From contig JBOGTC010000164.1 of assembly GCA_050692055.1 (NCBI GenBank), positions 1-30,068 on the forward strand: a stretch of 30,068 nt of DNA. Reading direction: 5' to 3'. Positions 8,032 through 15,946 of this stretch are shown in pieces. A program made the translations under genes and the position numbers. This DNA comes from JBOGTC01 sp050692055. Its GTDB lineage: Bacteria > Chloroflexota > Limnocylindria > QHBO01. The notes beneath the pieces were generated by a model, which was not told the origin of the DNA, made no database searches, and saw only the letters and a program-made list of their open reading frames with translations. Position 1 is the first letter of the stretch. Every line of letters begins with the position of its first letter.

Positions 8032-9360
8032 ATGTCCAAGTTTCGCTTCGTAGCACCGTTCATGGTGCTGATGCTCGTCCTTGTCGCATGTGGCGACGGC
8101 GACGGCGCCAGCCCGGGAACGGGCGACGGCGACGGCGACGGCGCCGCCGAGTTCGCCGGTGAGTCCGTATCGGTCGTAGTCGTCTGGGGCGGCGCCGAGC
8201 TGGAGAGCTTCGAGGCAATGGTCGCTCCGTGGGAGGAGGAGACCGGCGCCACCGTCGAGATCGAGAGCACCCGTGACATCGACGCCCTCCTGCAGACGCG
8301 CGTCGAAGGCGGCACTCCGCCCGACATCGCCGGACTTCCCGGACCGGGCGTGATGGCGCAGTTCGCGCGCGATGGCGCGCTGCAGGAGCTGCCGCAGAGC
8401 GTCCGCGACGTCCTGGCCGAGCAGTACGATCCGGGCTGGGAGGTCGCCGGCACGGTCGACGACCAGTTGGTCGGCGTCTTCATCAAGACCGCCCTGAAAG
8501 GCCTGATCTGGTACAACCCCGCGCAGTTCGAGGCCGCCGGCTACAGTGTCCCAGAGGACTGGGATGGCATGACGGCGCTCGTCGACCAGATGGCGGCCGA
8601 CGGCACGACGCCGTGGGGCATCGGACTGGAGAGCGGGGCGGCCACCGGCTGGCCAGGCACCGACTGGGTCGAGGACTTCGTCCTCCGCCAGTCTGGACCC
8701 GACGTCTACGACGCGTGGGTGGCCGGCGAGCATGCCTGGTCGTCACCCGAGATCCGCGCCGCGTTCGAGGCCTTCACCCTGTGGGCATCTGACGAGGAGT
8801 ACGTCGACGGCGGCCCGAGCACCGCGCTGGGCACGAACTTCGGGAACGGCGGCGACTGCATGTTCGAGGATCCCCCCGGCTGCTACCTGCACCACCAGGC
8901 CAGCTTCATGGGCGGCGCAGGCGGGTTCTTCGAGACGAACTTCCCGGACGTTGCGGTTTCCGGCGAGACGTATGACTTCTTCGTCATGCCGGGCATCGAA
9001 TTCGACGGCGTCACCTCTGCCGGCGACCTGTTCGGCATGTTCAACGACACCGAGGCAGCTCAGTCGCTGATGGCGTACCTGGTCACCGCCGAGGCCCAGC
9101 AGATCTGGGTCGAGCGCGGTGGAGCGCTGTCGGCAAACAAGGAAGTCCCTCCCGACGCATACCCGGACGAGACCGGAAGCCGATCGGCGGAGGCCCTGAC
9201 CGGCGCGGAGACGGTGCGGTTCGACGCATCCGACCTGATGCCGGCGGAGATGGGCTCCGCCTTCCTGGAGGCGATCGTCAACTCCGTGCAGAACCCTGGT
9301 GACCTCGACTCGATCCTCGCGGATCTGGATGAGGTGCAGCAGGCGGCCTACGGAGGGTAA
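8032..9360 (+). CDS. Lipoprotein sugar-binding protein of the ABC importer (AglE-like)
   Basis: The protein captures the sugar outside the membrane and delivers it to the permeases. A lipoprotein signal is clear: basic start, hydrophobic core and lipobox LVAC with the lipid-bearing Cys near residue 20, followed by a low-complexity GDGDG/SPGTG linker. The mature part resembles family 1 extracellular solute-binding proteins. The FEDPPGCYLHHQASF segment resembles the alpha-glucoside binding proteins of the AglE/GgtB group, so an alpha-glucoside or glucosylglycerol-like ligand is my best guess. The start ATG 8032 has GGAGG five bases upstream; the GTG at 8020 precedes that site and is rejected. 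A 160-base gap to the ATPase gene suggests its own promoter. Confidence 0.9.
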   Translation: MSKFRFVAPFMVLMLVLVACGDGDGASPGTGDGDGDGAAEFAGESVSVVVVWGGAELESFEAMVAPWEEETGATVEIESTRDIDALLQTRVEGGTPPDIAGLPGPGVMAQFARDGALQELPQSVRDVLAEQYDPGWEVAGTVDDQLVGVFIKTALKGLIWYNPAQFEAAGYSVPEDWDGMTALVDQMAADGTTPWGIGLESGAATGWPGTDWVEDFVLRQSGPDVYDAWVAGEHAWSSPEIRAAFEAFTLWASDEEYVDGGPSTALGTNFGNGGDCMFEDPPGCYLHHQASFMGGAGGFFETNFPDVAVSGETYDFFVMPGIEFDGVTSAGDLFGMFNDTEAAQSLMAYLVTAEAQQIWVERGGALSANKEVPPDAYPDETGSRSAEALTGAETVRFDASDLMPAEMGSAFLEAIVNSVQNPGDLDSILADLDEVQQAAYGG

Positions 9361-9370
9361 CGGCTGACCT

Positions 9371-9402
9371 GAGCCGGGCCGCCCTCGAGGGCGGCCCGGC
9401 TC
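9371..9402. repeat. Perfect 32-bp palindrome between binding-protein and permease genes
   Basis: GAGCCGGGCCGCCCTC is followed immediately by its exact reverse complement, giving a 16-bp GC-rich stem (terminal loop TCGA or larger) starting ten bases after the binding-protein stop. There is no following T-run, only TCCTTCACCT. In transporter operons, hairpins at this place are known to protect the upstream mRNA from 3' exonucleases or to cause partial termination, so that binding protein is made in excess over permeases. That function is inferred here from position and strength. Confidence 0.8.
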
Positions 9403-9433
9403 CTTCACCTCAACACGCACCGGAGGTTGGCAG

Positions 9434-10387
9434 ATGGACACGCTGGTGACAGCGATCATCGTGGTGGTCGGAGTGCCGGCGGTCGTGTGCGGCTACATCA
9501 TCGCCACCGAGTGGGTCATCCGCGGCCTATCGTCGACGGCCAAGGTGAGGCTCCGCCCATGGCTGTGGGTCCTGCCCGCGTTCCTGTTCCTGGGCGTGTT
9601 CCTGATCTACCCCACGATCAGGACGTTCATCAACTCCCTCTTCGGCCGCACCGGCGAGTTCATCGGGATCCAGAACTACGCTGACCTCTTTGGCAGCGGT
9701 GGCTTCTGGCAGGTCCTGGCGAACAACGCGATCTGGCTCATCTTCTTCACCGGTGTGGTGGTCGTACTGGGCCTCATCATCGCGGTCCTCGCTGACCGCG
9801 TCCGCTACGAGACCCTCGCCAAGGCCGTGATCTTCATCCCGATGGCCATCAGCTTCGTGGCCGCGGGCGTGATCTGGAGCTTCATGTACAACATCAACTC
9901 CGATATCGGGACGCTCAACGCCGGCTTGACCGCGGTCGGCCTCGAGCCACAGGCCTGGATCCAGGAGTGGCCGCGCAACACCTTCATGCTCGTCATCGTG
10001 GGCATCTGGATGTGGGTCGGCTTCGCCATGGTCATCCTGTCCGCCGGCCTGAAGGGCATCAGCACCGAGCTGCTCGAGGCAGCTCGCATGGACGGCGCCA
10101 CCGAGATCCAGGTCTTCTTCCGCATCATCCTGCCGTTGCTGGCGCCGACCATCGCGGTCGTGGCGACGACGGTCGTCATCACCGCGCTGAAGACGTTCGA
10201 CATCATCTACGTCATGACCGGCGGCCTCTACAACACCTCGGTCATCGGCTTTGAGTTCTACCGCGAGCAGTTCACAAATCGCGATCCCGGAGTGGCGGCC
10301 GCAGTCGCCATCATCCTGTTGCTGGCGATCGTGCCGATCATGCTCGTCAACATTCGGCGGTTCCAGGCACAGGAGGCGATCCGATGA
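9434..10387 (+). CDS. Sugar ABC importer permease 1 (MalF/AglF-like)
   Basis: The 317-residue membrane protein forms half of the translocation channel. It has an N-terminal helix (about 5-30), then the six core helices of a binding-protein-dependent permease. The cytoplasmic EAA loop that docks on the ATPase is visible as EAARMDGATEIQVFFRIILPLLAP near residues 216-239. The opening WVLPAFLFLGVFLIYPTIRTFINSLF stretch is typical of MalF-group permeases, without the large periplasmic loop of E. coli MalF. The ATG at 9434 is preceded by GGAGG with a seven-base spacer. It ends in a four-base ATGA overlap with permease 2, so the pair is translationally coupled. Confidence 0.93.
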   Translation: MDTLVTAIIVVVGVPAVVCGYIIATEWVIRGLSSTAKVRLRPWLWVLPAFLFLGVFLIYPTIRTFINSLFGRTGEFIGIQNYADLFGSGGFWQVLANNAIWLIFFTGVVVVLGLIIAVLADRVRYETLAKAVIFIPMAISFVAAGVIWSFMYNINSDIGTLNAGLTAVGLEPQAWIQEWPRNTFMLVIVGIWMWVGFAMVILSAGLKGISTELLEAARMDGATEIQVFFRIILPLLAPTIAVVATTVVITALKTFDIIYVMTGGLYNTSVIGFEFYREQFTNRDPGVAAAVAIILLLAIVPIMLVNIRRFQAQEAIR

Positions 10388-11286
10388 CGGCCGTGGACGG
10401 CGCAGCGCCGCGCATGCGGCAGCGATCCGACGTCGCGGCGGGCATCGTCCGCGCGATCAACCGCTGGCCCGTCCACGTGACGCTGCTGATCATCGGCCTG
10501 CTCTGGTTCCTGCCGACCGCGGCGCTCCTCATCAGCTCGTTCCGGCCGCCCAGCGAGGTGCTGACCAACGGATGGTGGAACGCCTTCACGCTGCCGTTCC
10601 AGTTCACCCTGGAGAACTACGACAACGTCCTGGGCCAGAACCGCATGGGGAGCAGCTTCATCAACAGCCTGCTCATCACCATCCCGGCCGTCCTGATCCC
10701 CATCATGATCGCGGCCTTCGCGGCCTTCGCGTTCGCCTGGATGGACTTCCCCGGCCGCAACGTTCTCTTCATCCTCGTGGTCGGCCTGCTGGTCATCCCG
10801 CTCCAGTCCGCATTGATCCCCGTCCTGCAGCTCATCACGGGCGTCGGGCTCACAGGTTCGTTCCTGGCGATCTGGCTGGCGCACGCCGGGTTCGGGCTGC
10901 CGTTCGGCATCTTCCTGCTGCGCAACTTCATCGGCGCCCTGCCGAAGGAGATGTTCGAGTCGGCCTACATCGACGGCGCCAGCCCGGTCACGGCGTTCTT
11001 CCGGCTGGTGCTGCCGCTCTCCGTCCCCGCCATCGCCTCCATGGCGATCTTCCAGTTCATGTGGGTCTGGAACGACCTGCTGGTCGCGCTCATCATCCTG
11101 TCCGGCGGGGGCCCGTCGGTGCAGCCGATGACGGTGACCATCGCCGGGCTGGTCCAGTCAACCGGCCAGGGGTGGCACCTGCTGACGGCGGCGGCGTTCA
11201 TCAGCATGGCCCTGCCGCTGATCGTCTTCTTCGGACTGCAGCGCTACTTCGTGCGCGGCATCCTGGGCGGATCGGTGAAGGGCTGA
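10384..11286 (+). CDS. Sugar ABC importer permease 2 (MalG/AglG-like)
   Basis: This is the second channel subunit of the importer. The 300-residue protein shows six hydrophobic helices, with the start of the core marked by WFLPTAALLISSFRPPSEV. The EAA loop is present as ESAYIDGASPVTAFFRLVLPLSVP near residues 196-219. The C-terminus, FFGLQRYFVRGILGGSVKG, is the standard ending of MalG-type permeases, so the gene is full length. The ATG overlaps the permease 1 stop (ATGA). The ligand is presumably that of the AglE-like binding protein; nothing in the permease itself defines it. A cyclic-nucleotide-binding-domain gene follows 40 bases downstream on the same strand. Confidence 0.93.
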   Translation: MTAVDGAAPRMRQRSDVAAGIVRAINRWPVHVTLLIIGLLWFLPTAALLISSFRPPSEVLTNGWWNAFTLPFQFTLENYDNVLGQNRMGSSFINSLLITIPAVLIPIMIAAFAAFAFAWMDFPGRNVLFILVVGLLVIPLQSALIPVLQLITGVGLTGSFLAIWLAHAGFGLPFGIFLLRNFIGALPKEMFESAYIDGASPVTAFFRLVLPLSVPAIASMAIFQFMWVWNDLLVALIILSGGGPSVQPMTVTIAGLVQSTGQGWHLLTAAAFISMALPLIVFFGLQRYFVRGILGGSVKG

Positions 11287-11326
11287 TCGTCCGCAACCCA
11301 CAAAATACCGTCGGAGGACCTGACGC

Positions 11327-11752
11327 GTGGATCTCGAGCAGCAACTGGCATCGGTCCCGCTCCTCGCGGGGCTCGAGGCGCGGACGCGCAAGCGGCTGGC
11401 CGAGATCGGCAAGCGCCGGACGTATGCGGCCGATGAGCCCATCGTGCGCGAGGGCTCCTCGGGCACCGCGCTCTACATCGTCCTCTCGGGCCGGGCTCGC
11501 GTGGAGCGAGGCAGCGGCGACGCGGCCGAGGCGCTCGGCGAGCTCAAGGCGGGTGACTTTTTCGGTGAGCTGGCGCTCATCGAGGAGCATCCGCGCTCCG
11601 CAACCGTCATCGCCGCGGACGAGACCGAGTGCCTGCTCTTCCCCGCCTGGGAGTTCAGCGCGCTCCTGGGCGAGCACCCCGAGATCGCGGTGCCGATCAT
11701 GCGCGCCCTCATCGCCCGCCTCCACCGCCGGGAGCACCACGCGCCGGCGTAG
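11327..11752 (+). CDS. Stand-alone cyclic-nucleotide-binding domain protein
   Basis: The 141-residue protein is one CRP/PKA-type cyclic-nucleotide-binding domain and nothing else. The beta-barrel core starts near RRTYAADEPIVREGSSGTALYIVLSGRARV, and the phosphate-binding cassette is GDFFGELALIEEHPRSATVIA (about 72-92) with the key Glu and Arg in place (GEL...RSA). There is no C-terminal helix-turn-helix, so it is not itself a CRP-type DNA-binding regulator. It may sense cAMP or another nucleotide and act through a partner. Translation starts at GTG 11327 with GGAGG nine bases upstream. Position 40 bases after the permease suggests cotranscription with the sugar importer and a link to carbon status, which is inference. 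Confidence 0.88.
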   Translation: MDLEQQLASVPLLAGLEARTRKRLAEIGKRRTYAADEPIVREGSSGTALYIVLSGRARVERGSGDAAEALGELKAGDFFGELALIEEHPRSATVIAADETECLLFPAWEFSALLGEHPEIAVPIMRALIARLHRREHHAPA

Positions 11753-11783
11753 TTCAGACGCGTTCCGAGCGACGAACCGGCAG

Positions 11784-11803
11784 GCTCCAACCACCGTCGG
11801 CTT
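11784..11803 (-). repeat. Dispersed intergenic repeat, copy 1
   Basis: Read on the - strand the unit is AAGCCGACGGTGGTTGGAGC. It is identical over 20 bases to the copy that starts exactly 50 bases further on, and closely related to the pair at 26.3 kb. It lies 31 bases after the stop of the cyclic-nucleotide-binding-domain gene, in a convergent intergenic region. Confidence 0.85.
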
Positions 11804-11833
11804 ACGGGGCGTTGCGAGCCGAATTGGTGCCAA

Positions 11834-11853
11834 GCTCCAACCACCGTCGGCTT
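11834..11853 (-). repeat. Dispersed intergenic repeat, copy 2
   Basis: This is an exact 20-base repeat of copy 1 at a 50-base offset. The flanks are also partly duplicated: GCGTTCCGAGC (11760-11770) and GCGTTGCGAGC (11809-11819) precede the two cores on the + strand, so the duplicated unit is about 50 bases rather than just the core. Confidence 0.85.
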
Positions 11854-11946
11854 CGGCAGGGTGGAGCGGTGATCGTCCGATGCAGACGTCCCCATCCACG
11901 CTTGGCAACGGTCATCCGTGAGTCGCCTGCGCCTGCTGAGCCTGCC

Positions 11947-11965
11947 TGAGCCGGCTGCGGTTGGC
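11947..11965 (+). repeat. Dispersed intergenic repeat, copy 3 (inverted, diverged)
   Basis: TGAGCCGGCTGCGGTTGGC matches the 26302 copy at 16 of 19 positions and is followed by CATATGGCAA, which resembles the CATCTGACAA after the 26302 copy. It points opposite to copies 1 and 2, so the intergenic region carries an inverted arrangement of the element. Confidence 0.65.
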
Positions 11966-12011
11966 ATATGGCAAGATCGCCCCTGACAGTACTGCTGTGC
12001 ATGGACCGACG

Positions 12012-12023
12012 CAACCATGGTTG
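12012..12023. repeat. 12-bp palindrome near the convergent gene ends
   Basis: CAACCATGGTTG is a perfect palindrome 18 bases beyond the stop of the ABC-2 permease gene. A second small stem, TGAGGC (12022-12027) with GCCTCA (12038-12043), covers that stop codon. Together these could end transcription of the - strand exporter genes, but no T-run supports a classical terminator. Confidence 0.35.
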
Positions 12024-12040
12024 AGGCCGTGACGAACGCC

Positions 12041-12832
12041 TCAGCCCAGGCGCGTCAGGATCGCCTCGCGGTCGAAGATCCAGCTCCCCCCAGCCAGCCC
12101 GACGCCGATGAGCGCGGCCACGACGAGGTTGCCGATAAGCACCTGCTCCATGCTGAAGCTGGCCTGGCCTGAGAAGAACCCGGCCACCGCGACGCCGATC
12201 ACCGGCAGGACGATGAAGCCGCCGATCTGCTGCGCCGTGCGCGCGTCTGTGACCCGGCTGCTGACGATGATGCCCAGCAGCACGCTGAGCAGGCAGATGA
12301 GCGGGACGAGCGTCACCATGGCGACCTGCCAGACGTCGTTGAAGACGAGGCGCGTGAGCACCGGATCGGCGATCGCGCCGTTCACCAGGCCGTAGGCGAC
12401 GAACACCGCCCACGTGCCCAGGACCGCGGGCATGGCGGCGGCAATGGCCTTGCCGGCGATGAGCTCGCTCACCTCCATTGGCGTCGCGAGCTGCGGCTCG
12501 AGCGAGCGGGCCTGCTTCTCGCCGATGACCGACTGCGTGGCAATCGCCATGGGCACCATGGCCGGGATGAGGAGGAAGTAGGCCATGAAGTTCAGAGTGA
12601 TGAAGCCCTGGGCCGCCAGCTTCGGCGGGAGGTCCGGGAACTGGCTTATGTACTGCTCGATCTGGCCGATCTGGTTCGGATCGAGGTCGTTGAGCTCGAT
12701 GAAGGCCACGATCCCGGTCGGGATCGACGCGAAGACGAGCGCGGGAAGGACGACCGCGCCGATCAGCAGCCGGTTGCTGAGCAGGTCGCGCGCCTCCTTG
12801 GCGAACACCGCCCAGACATAGCCGGGTCGCAT
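12041..12832 (-). CDS. ABC-2 family exporter permease
   Basis: The 263-residue protein starts with a cytoplasmic WAVFAKEARDLLSNRLLIG segment, typical of ABC-2 permeases such as NatB-like proteins, then a first helix (about 22-43), a roughly 35-residue external loop, and five more helices. The segment SVIGEKQARSLEPQLATPMEVSELIAGK between helices 2 and 3 is the conserved cytoplasmic coupling region of this class (E-x-R-SLE-L-x-TP). It should pair with the ATPase encoded just upstream: its ATG at 12832 shares one base with that gene's TGA stop. Substrate is unknown; NatAB-type sodium or drug export are the family precedents. The sequence appears complete. Confidence 0.88.
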   Translation of the reverse strand: MRPGYVWAVFAKEARDLLSNRLLIGAVVLPALVFASIPTGIVAFIELNDLDPNQIGQIEQYISQFPDLPPKLAAQGFITLNFMAYFLLIPAMVPMAIATQSVIGEKQARSLEPQLATPMEVSELIAGKAIAAAMPAVLGTWAVFVAYGLVNGAIADPVLTRLVFNDVWQVAMVTLVPLICLLSVLLGIIVSSRVTDARTAQQIGGFIVLPVIGVAVAGFFSGQASFSMEQVLIGNLVVAALIGVGLAGGSWIFDREAILTRLG

Positions 12833-13800
12833 CAGGCAGCCGCCGCCGGCGCGGGACCGATGGCTCGCGCGTCGCGCTCGCCCGCCTCGCCGACGAGGTC
12901 GAGGTAGACCTCCTCGAGCGAGGCCGCCTCCTCGGTGACCGATGTGATCCGCGCGCCCGCGTCGACGAGCGCGCGGACGAGGTCGGGGTTGTCGCCGCGA
13001 GGGTCGCGGACCTCGACCAGGAGCGCCGAGTCGACCGCGCGCGCGGCCTCCACGAACGGCAGGTCACGCAGCAGGTCGAGGAACGAGGTGGGCCGGCGCG
13101 CCCCGACCAGCTCGACGCGCACCGATGCCGCCGCGCCGCGCCGGCGCAGCCGCGCCGGCGTGTCAACCAGCAGCAGCGTGCCGCGCATGATGCCGATGCG
13201 GTCGCACAGCCGCTCCGCCTCGTCGAGGTTGTGGGTGCAGACCACGATCGAACGCCCCGCGTCACGGAGCGTGGCGACGAAGTCGCGCACCGTCTTGGCG
13301 GCCGACGGATCCAGCCCGGAGGTGGGCTCGTCGAGATAGATGACGTCCGGCTCATGGACCATGGCGCGAGCGATCGCAACCTTCTGTCGCATGCCCTTGC
13401 TGAAGGTTGCGACGCGGCGGTCGGCGGCGCCGTCCAGGCCGACGACGCCGAGATATCGGTCCACGGCCCGCCGCAGGCTGGCGCCGCGCAGCCCATACAG
13501 GCGCGCGTAGTAGCCCAGGTTCTGGCGCGCGGTGAGCTTGTCGTGCAGGCCCGGCGCCTCGGTCAGGATGCCGGTCATGGCGCGGATCCGCTGCGTCCGG
13601 CGGCCGAGTTCCTGACCATTGATCGCAGCCGTACCCTCGGACGGCGAGATGAGCCCTGCCAGCATGCGCACCGAGGTCGTCTTGCCCGCCCCATTCGGCC
13701 CCAGCAGGCCGAAGATCTCACCGTCCCCCACCCGGAACGAGAGGTCGTGCACCGCCGTCACCGAGCGGAATCGCTTCCCGAGCCCCAGGACCTCGATCAT
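12832..13800 (-). CDS. ABC exporter ATP-binding protein (NatA/CcmA-like)
   Basis: This 322-residue ATPase powers the adjacent ABC-2 permease. Walker A GPNGAGKT is at 34-41, the signature is FSKGMRQKV (133-141), Walker B VIYLDEP is at 153-159, and the switch His is in CTHNLDEAERLCDRIGIM (H190). The FSKGM form of the signature and the long C-terminal region after residue 215, with a small alpha/beta domain (SVRVELVGAR ... SVTEEAASLEEVYLDLVG), are typical of ABC-2-associated ATPases. It starts at ATG 13800, overlapping the stop of the LolD-like ATPase by four bases (ATGA), so the two exporter modules are physically joined in one transcript. Confidence 0.92.
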   Translation of the reverse strand: MIEVLGLGKRFRSVTAVHDLSFRVGDGEIFGLLGPNGAGKTTSVRMLAGLISPSEGTAAINGQELGRRTQRIRAMTGILTEAPGLHDKLTARQNLGYYARLYGLRGASLRRAVDRYLGVVGLDGAADRRVATFSKGMRQKVAIARAMVHEPDVIYLDEPTSGLDPSAAKTVRDFVATLRDAGRSIVVCTHNLDEAERLCDRIGIMRGTLLLVDTPARLRRRGAAASVRVELVGARRPTSFLDLLRDLPFVEAARAVDSALLVEVRDPRGDNPDLVRALVDAGARITSVTEEAASLEEVYLDLVGEAGERDARAIGPAPAAAA

Positions 13801-14555
13801 GCGCTCATCCGAGCCAGGGCCGCGCCGGAGAGGACATGGTCCCAGCCTCGCTCGTGGCGGCCCACGTCGGCGATGATGCGGCCATCGGAGAGGCGCACCA
13901 CGCGGTCGGTCACACCCGCGACGCCGGAGTCGTGCGTCACGACGATGATCGTCACACCACGCTCGCGGTTCAGCTCGCCGAGCATCGACATCAGCCCCGC
14001 ACTCGTCTCCGAGTCGACCTCGCCGGTGGGCTCGTCGGCAAGCAGCACGGCGGGGCGGTTGACGAGGGCACGGGCGATCGCCACGCGCTGCTGCTCCCCG
14101 CCCGAGAGCTCGGTCGGCCGGTGCCGCTGCCGGTGTCCGAGCCCCACGCGCTCGAGGAGCTCGGCCGCCTCCTGGCGTCCGCGCGGGCGCCGCGGCCCAT
14201 AGCGCAGCGGCAGCATCACGTTCTCGATGGCGTTGAGCGTCGGGATCAGGTTGAACTCCTGGAAGACGAAGCCGATGCGCTCGCGGCGAATGCTCGCCAG
14301 CTCGCCGTCCGAGGCGCCGATCACGCTGCGCCCGTCGATCTCCAGCTCACCCGACGTCGGCCGTAGCAGGCAGCCCAGGAGGTCGAGCAGGGTCGTCTTG
14401 CCGCTCCCGGATCGGCCCATGATCGCGACGAGCTCGCCAGCGCGCACCCGCAGCGAGATGCCGTCCACGGCGCGCACCTCGTCGTGGCTGCGGCGGTAGA
14501 TCTTGGTGAGGCCCCGGGCCAGGAGAATCGCCGGGCCAGGCCTGCGGTCGCTCAT
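13797..14555 (-). CDS. ABC transporter ATP-binding protein (LolD/MacB type)
   Basis: The 252-residue ATPase has Walker A GRSGSGKT (47-54), a Q-loop in FVFQEFNLIPTLNAIENVMLPL, signature LSGGEQQRVAIARAL (150-164) and Walker B LLADEPTGEVD (171-181). The FNLIPTL and ADEPTG(E/N)(V/L)D forms are hallmarks of the MacB/LolD/FtsE group that works with FtsX-type permeases; here the D-loop reads GEVD rather than the usual GNLD. The partner is very likely the MacB-like permease gene 230 bases upstream on the same strand. The start at ATG 14555 is supported by AGAGGGG nine bases before it. Transport of lipoproteins, peptides or drugs is known in the group; the substrate here is unknown. Confidence 0.92.
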   Translation of the reverse strand: MSDRRPGPAILLARGLTKIYRRSHDEVRAVDGISLRVRAGELVAIMGRSGSGKTTLLDLLGCLLRPTSGELEIDGRSVIGASDGELASIRRERIGFVFQEFNLIPTLNAIENVMLPLRYGPRRPRGRQEAAELLERVGLGHRQRHRPTELSGGEQQRVAIARALVNRPAVLLADEPTGEVDSETSAGLMSMLGELNRERGVTIIVVTHDSGVAGVTDRVVRLSDGRIIADVGRHERGWDHVLSGAALARMSA

Positions 14556-14782
14556 CCCGGAACGCCCCTCTGGCGAGCGTTATCCGCGTCCCCAAGCGTC
14601 GGCGCCGCCATGGCGCTCATGAGCTGAGCGACAGCCGACGACCAGGCGCCGGTTCCAGTCATAGCGCGCGCCCCGCGAGCGCAACACCTCAACGCGTGAC
14701 GGCCGCTGAAGATTGCGCTCGCCTGGTGAGCGTCCACCCCGCCACCCAGCCGCGGCACACCGCGTTCCATCGATCTGGCCAT

Positions 14783-15946
14783 TCAGGTGCTGCGCAGGGC
14801 CTGGACCGGGTCCAGGCGTGCGGCGCGCAGCGCGGGGTAGATGCCGGCCAGCGCGCCGAGCACCGTGGCGAAGACGAACGAGCGCACCAGCAGCTCCGGC
14901 GTGAGCAGGAAGACCGACGTGCCCGTCCCGGCCGTCTGCGCGTTGAGGGCCAGGACGAGCGCAGCACCGGCAGCCAGGCCGATCACGCCGCCGATGGCGC
15001 CGAGCAGCGTCGCCTCCAGGATGAACTCGCGCAGGATCGCCCCGGTTGGCGCCCCGACCGCCTTCTTGATGCCGATCTCGCGCACGCGCTCGCTGACGGT
15101 CATCACCATCGTGTTGATGACCGAGAGGCCGCCGACCATCACCGCGATGACGCTGGCGCCCACGATGATGAGGTTGAACACGACGGTGAACTGGCCGATC
15201 TGCTCATCCACCTCGTCGGGGCTGAAGGTCCGAATGCCGTCGACCTCGGCGCCGATCCGCTCCGCCAGCGCGTTCGCCGCGGCCAGGTCGTCCGGGAAGA
15301 CCTCGATCTGCGTCGCGAGCTCATCGGTCTCGTACTCGAGCGTGGCCGGGGCATCGGCCACGAAGATCTCCTGTGCATCGCGCAGCGGCACGTAGGCGAT
15401 CTTGTCCGGGAAGGTGAGGGTGCGCTCCAGCACGCCGATCACCTCGAAGTCACGGCCCCGGATGGTGAGCGTGCTTCCGAGACGCGCCTCGTAGCGCTCT
15501 GCGATGTCCGCGCCGATCATCGTCACCCCGCGTTCGCCTTCCGTCAGCAGCCGCCCGGCGTCGACGGGCAGCTCGATGCTCGGGTCGTACCAGGTCGCCG
15601 GATCGATGCCGGTCAGCAGCGGCGGAAAGTCGAAGCCGCCCGTGTTGCCGGGGTCGTACAGGACCTGCAGGACGGGGCTCGCGCGCGTGACCCCCTCGAC
15701 CGCCTCGATCTCGTCGACGAGCTCGCGGCTGATCGGCCGGTAGCTGGCCTGGAAGCCGGAGCGCGCGTCCTCCTCGAAGACGAAGATGCGCGTCCGAAAG
15801 TAGTCGTCGCCGCCCTCCACCAGGACATTGAGCTTCTCGGCCAGGGCGCCCATCACGGTCAGGGCAAAGACGCCGATGACGATGCCCAGGATGGTGAGCC
15901 CGGTCCGCAGCGGACGGCGCAGGATGTTGCTGATCGCTTCGGTCAT
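14783..15946 (-). CDS. MacB/FtsX-type ABC transporter permease
   Basis: The 387-residue protein follows the standard plan: an N-terminal helix (about 17-37) in the ISNILRRPLRTGLTILGIVIGVFALTVMGAL region, a large extracytoplasmic domain (about 40-250), and three C-terminal helices carrying the FtsX core. The segment SERVREIGIKKAVGAPTGAILREFILEATLLGAIGG is the conserved cytoplasmic coupling region of MacB-type permeases, and the protein ends in PALRAARLDPVQALRS, the usual family terminus. No Shine-Dalgarno sequence precedes ATG 15946; a possible -10 hexamer TAGCAT lies 12 bases upstream, so the leader may be very short. Its ATPase partner is the LolD-like protein downstream. MacB-type systems transduce conformational force across the membrane. 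Confidence 0.92.
   Translation of the reverse strand: MTEAISNILRRPLRTGLTILGIVIGVFALTVMGALAEKLNVLVEGGDDYFRTRIFVFEEDARSGFQASYRPISRELVDEIEAVEGVTRASPVLQVLYDPGNTGGFDFPPLLTGIDPATWYDPSIELPVDAGRLLTEGERGVTMIGADIAERYEARLGSTLTIRGRDFEVIGVLERTLTFPDKIAYVPLRDAQEIFVADAPATLEYETDELATQIEVFPDDLAAANALAERIGAEVDGIRTFSPDEVDEQIGQFTVVFNLIIVGASVIAVMVGGLSVINTMVMTVSERVREIGIKKAVGAPTGAILREFILEATLLGAIGGVIGLAAGAALVLALNAQTAGTGTSVFLLTPELLVRSFVFATVLGALAGIYPALRAARLDPVQALRST

Noticed and set aside
11784..11853. Possible CRISPR array
   Set aside because: There are only two exact 20-base copies with flanks that are themselves partly repeated, no cas genes, and related copies occur elsewhere in inverted orientation.
10251..11921. 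Long + frame overlapping permease 2 and the cyclic-nucleotide-binding-domain gene
   Set aside because: It is out of frame with two well-supported genes and gives a Pro/Arg/His-rich product.
14552..14782. A 76-codon - strand frame exactly filling the gap between the MacB-like permease stop and the LolD-like ATPase start, with an ATGA overlap at its end
   Set aside because: The geometry is tempting, but about a quarter of third codon positions are A or T, unlike the neighbours, and the peptide (many Gly, Arg, Ala, Cys) resembles nothing. The ATPase also has its own ribosome binding site.
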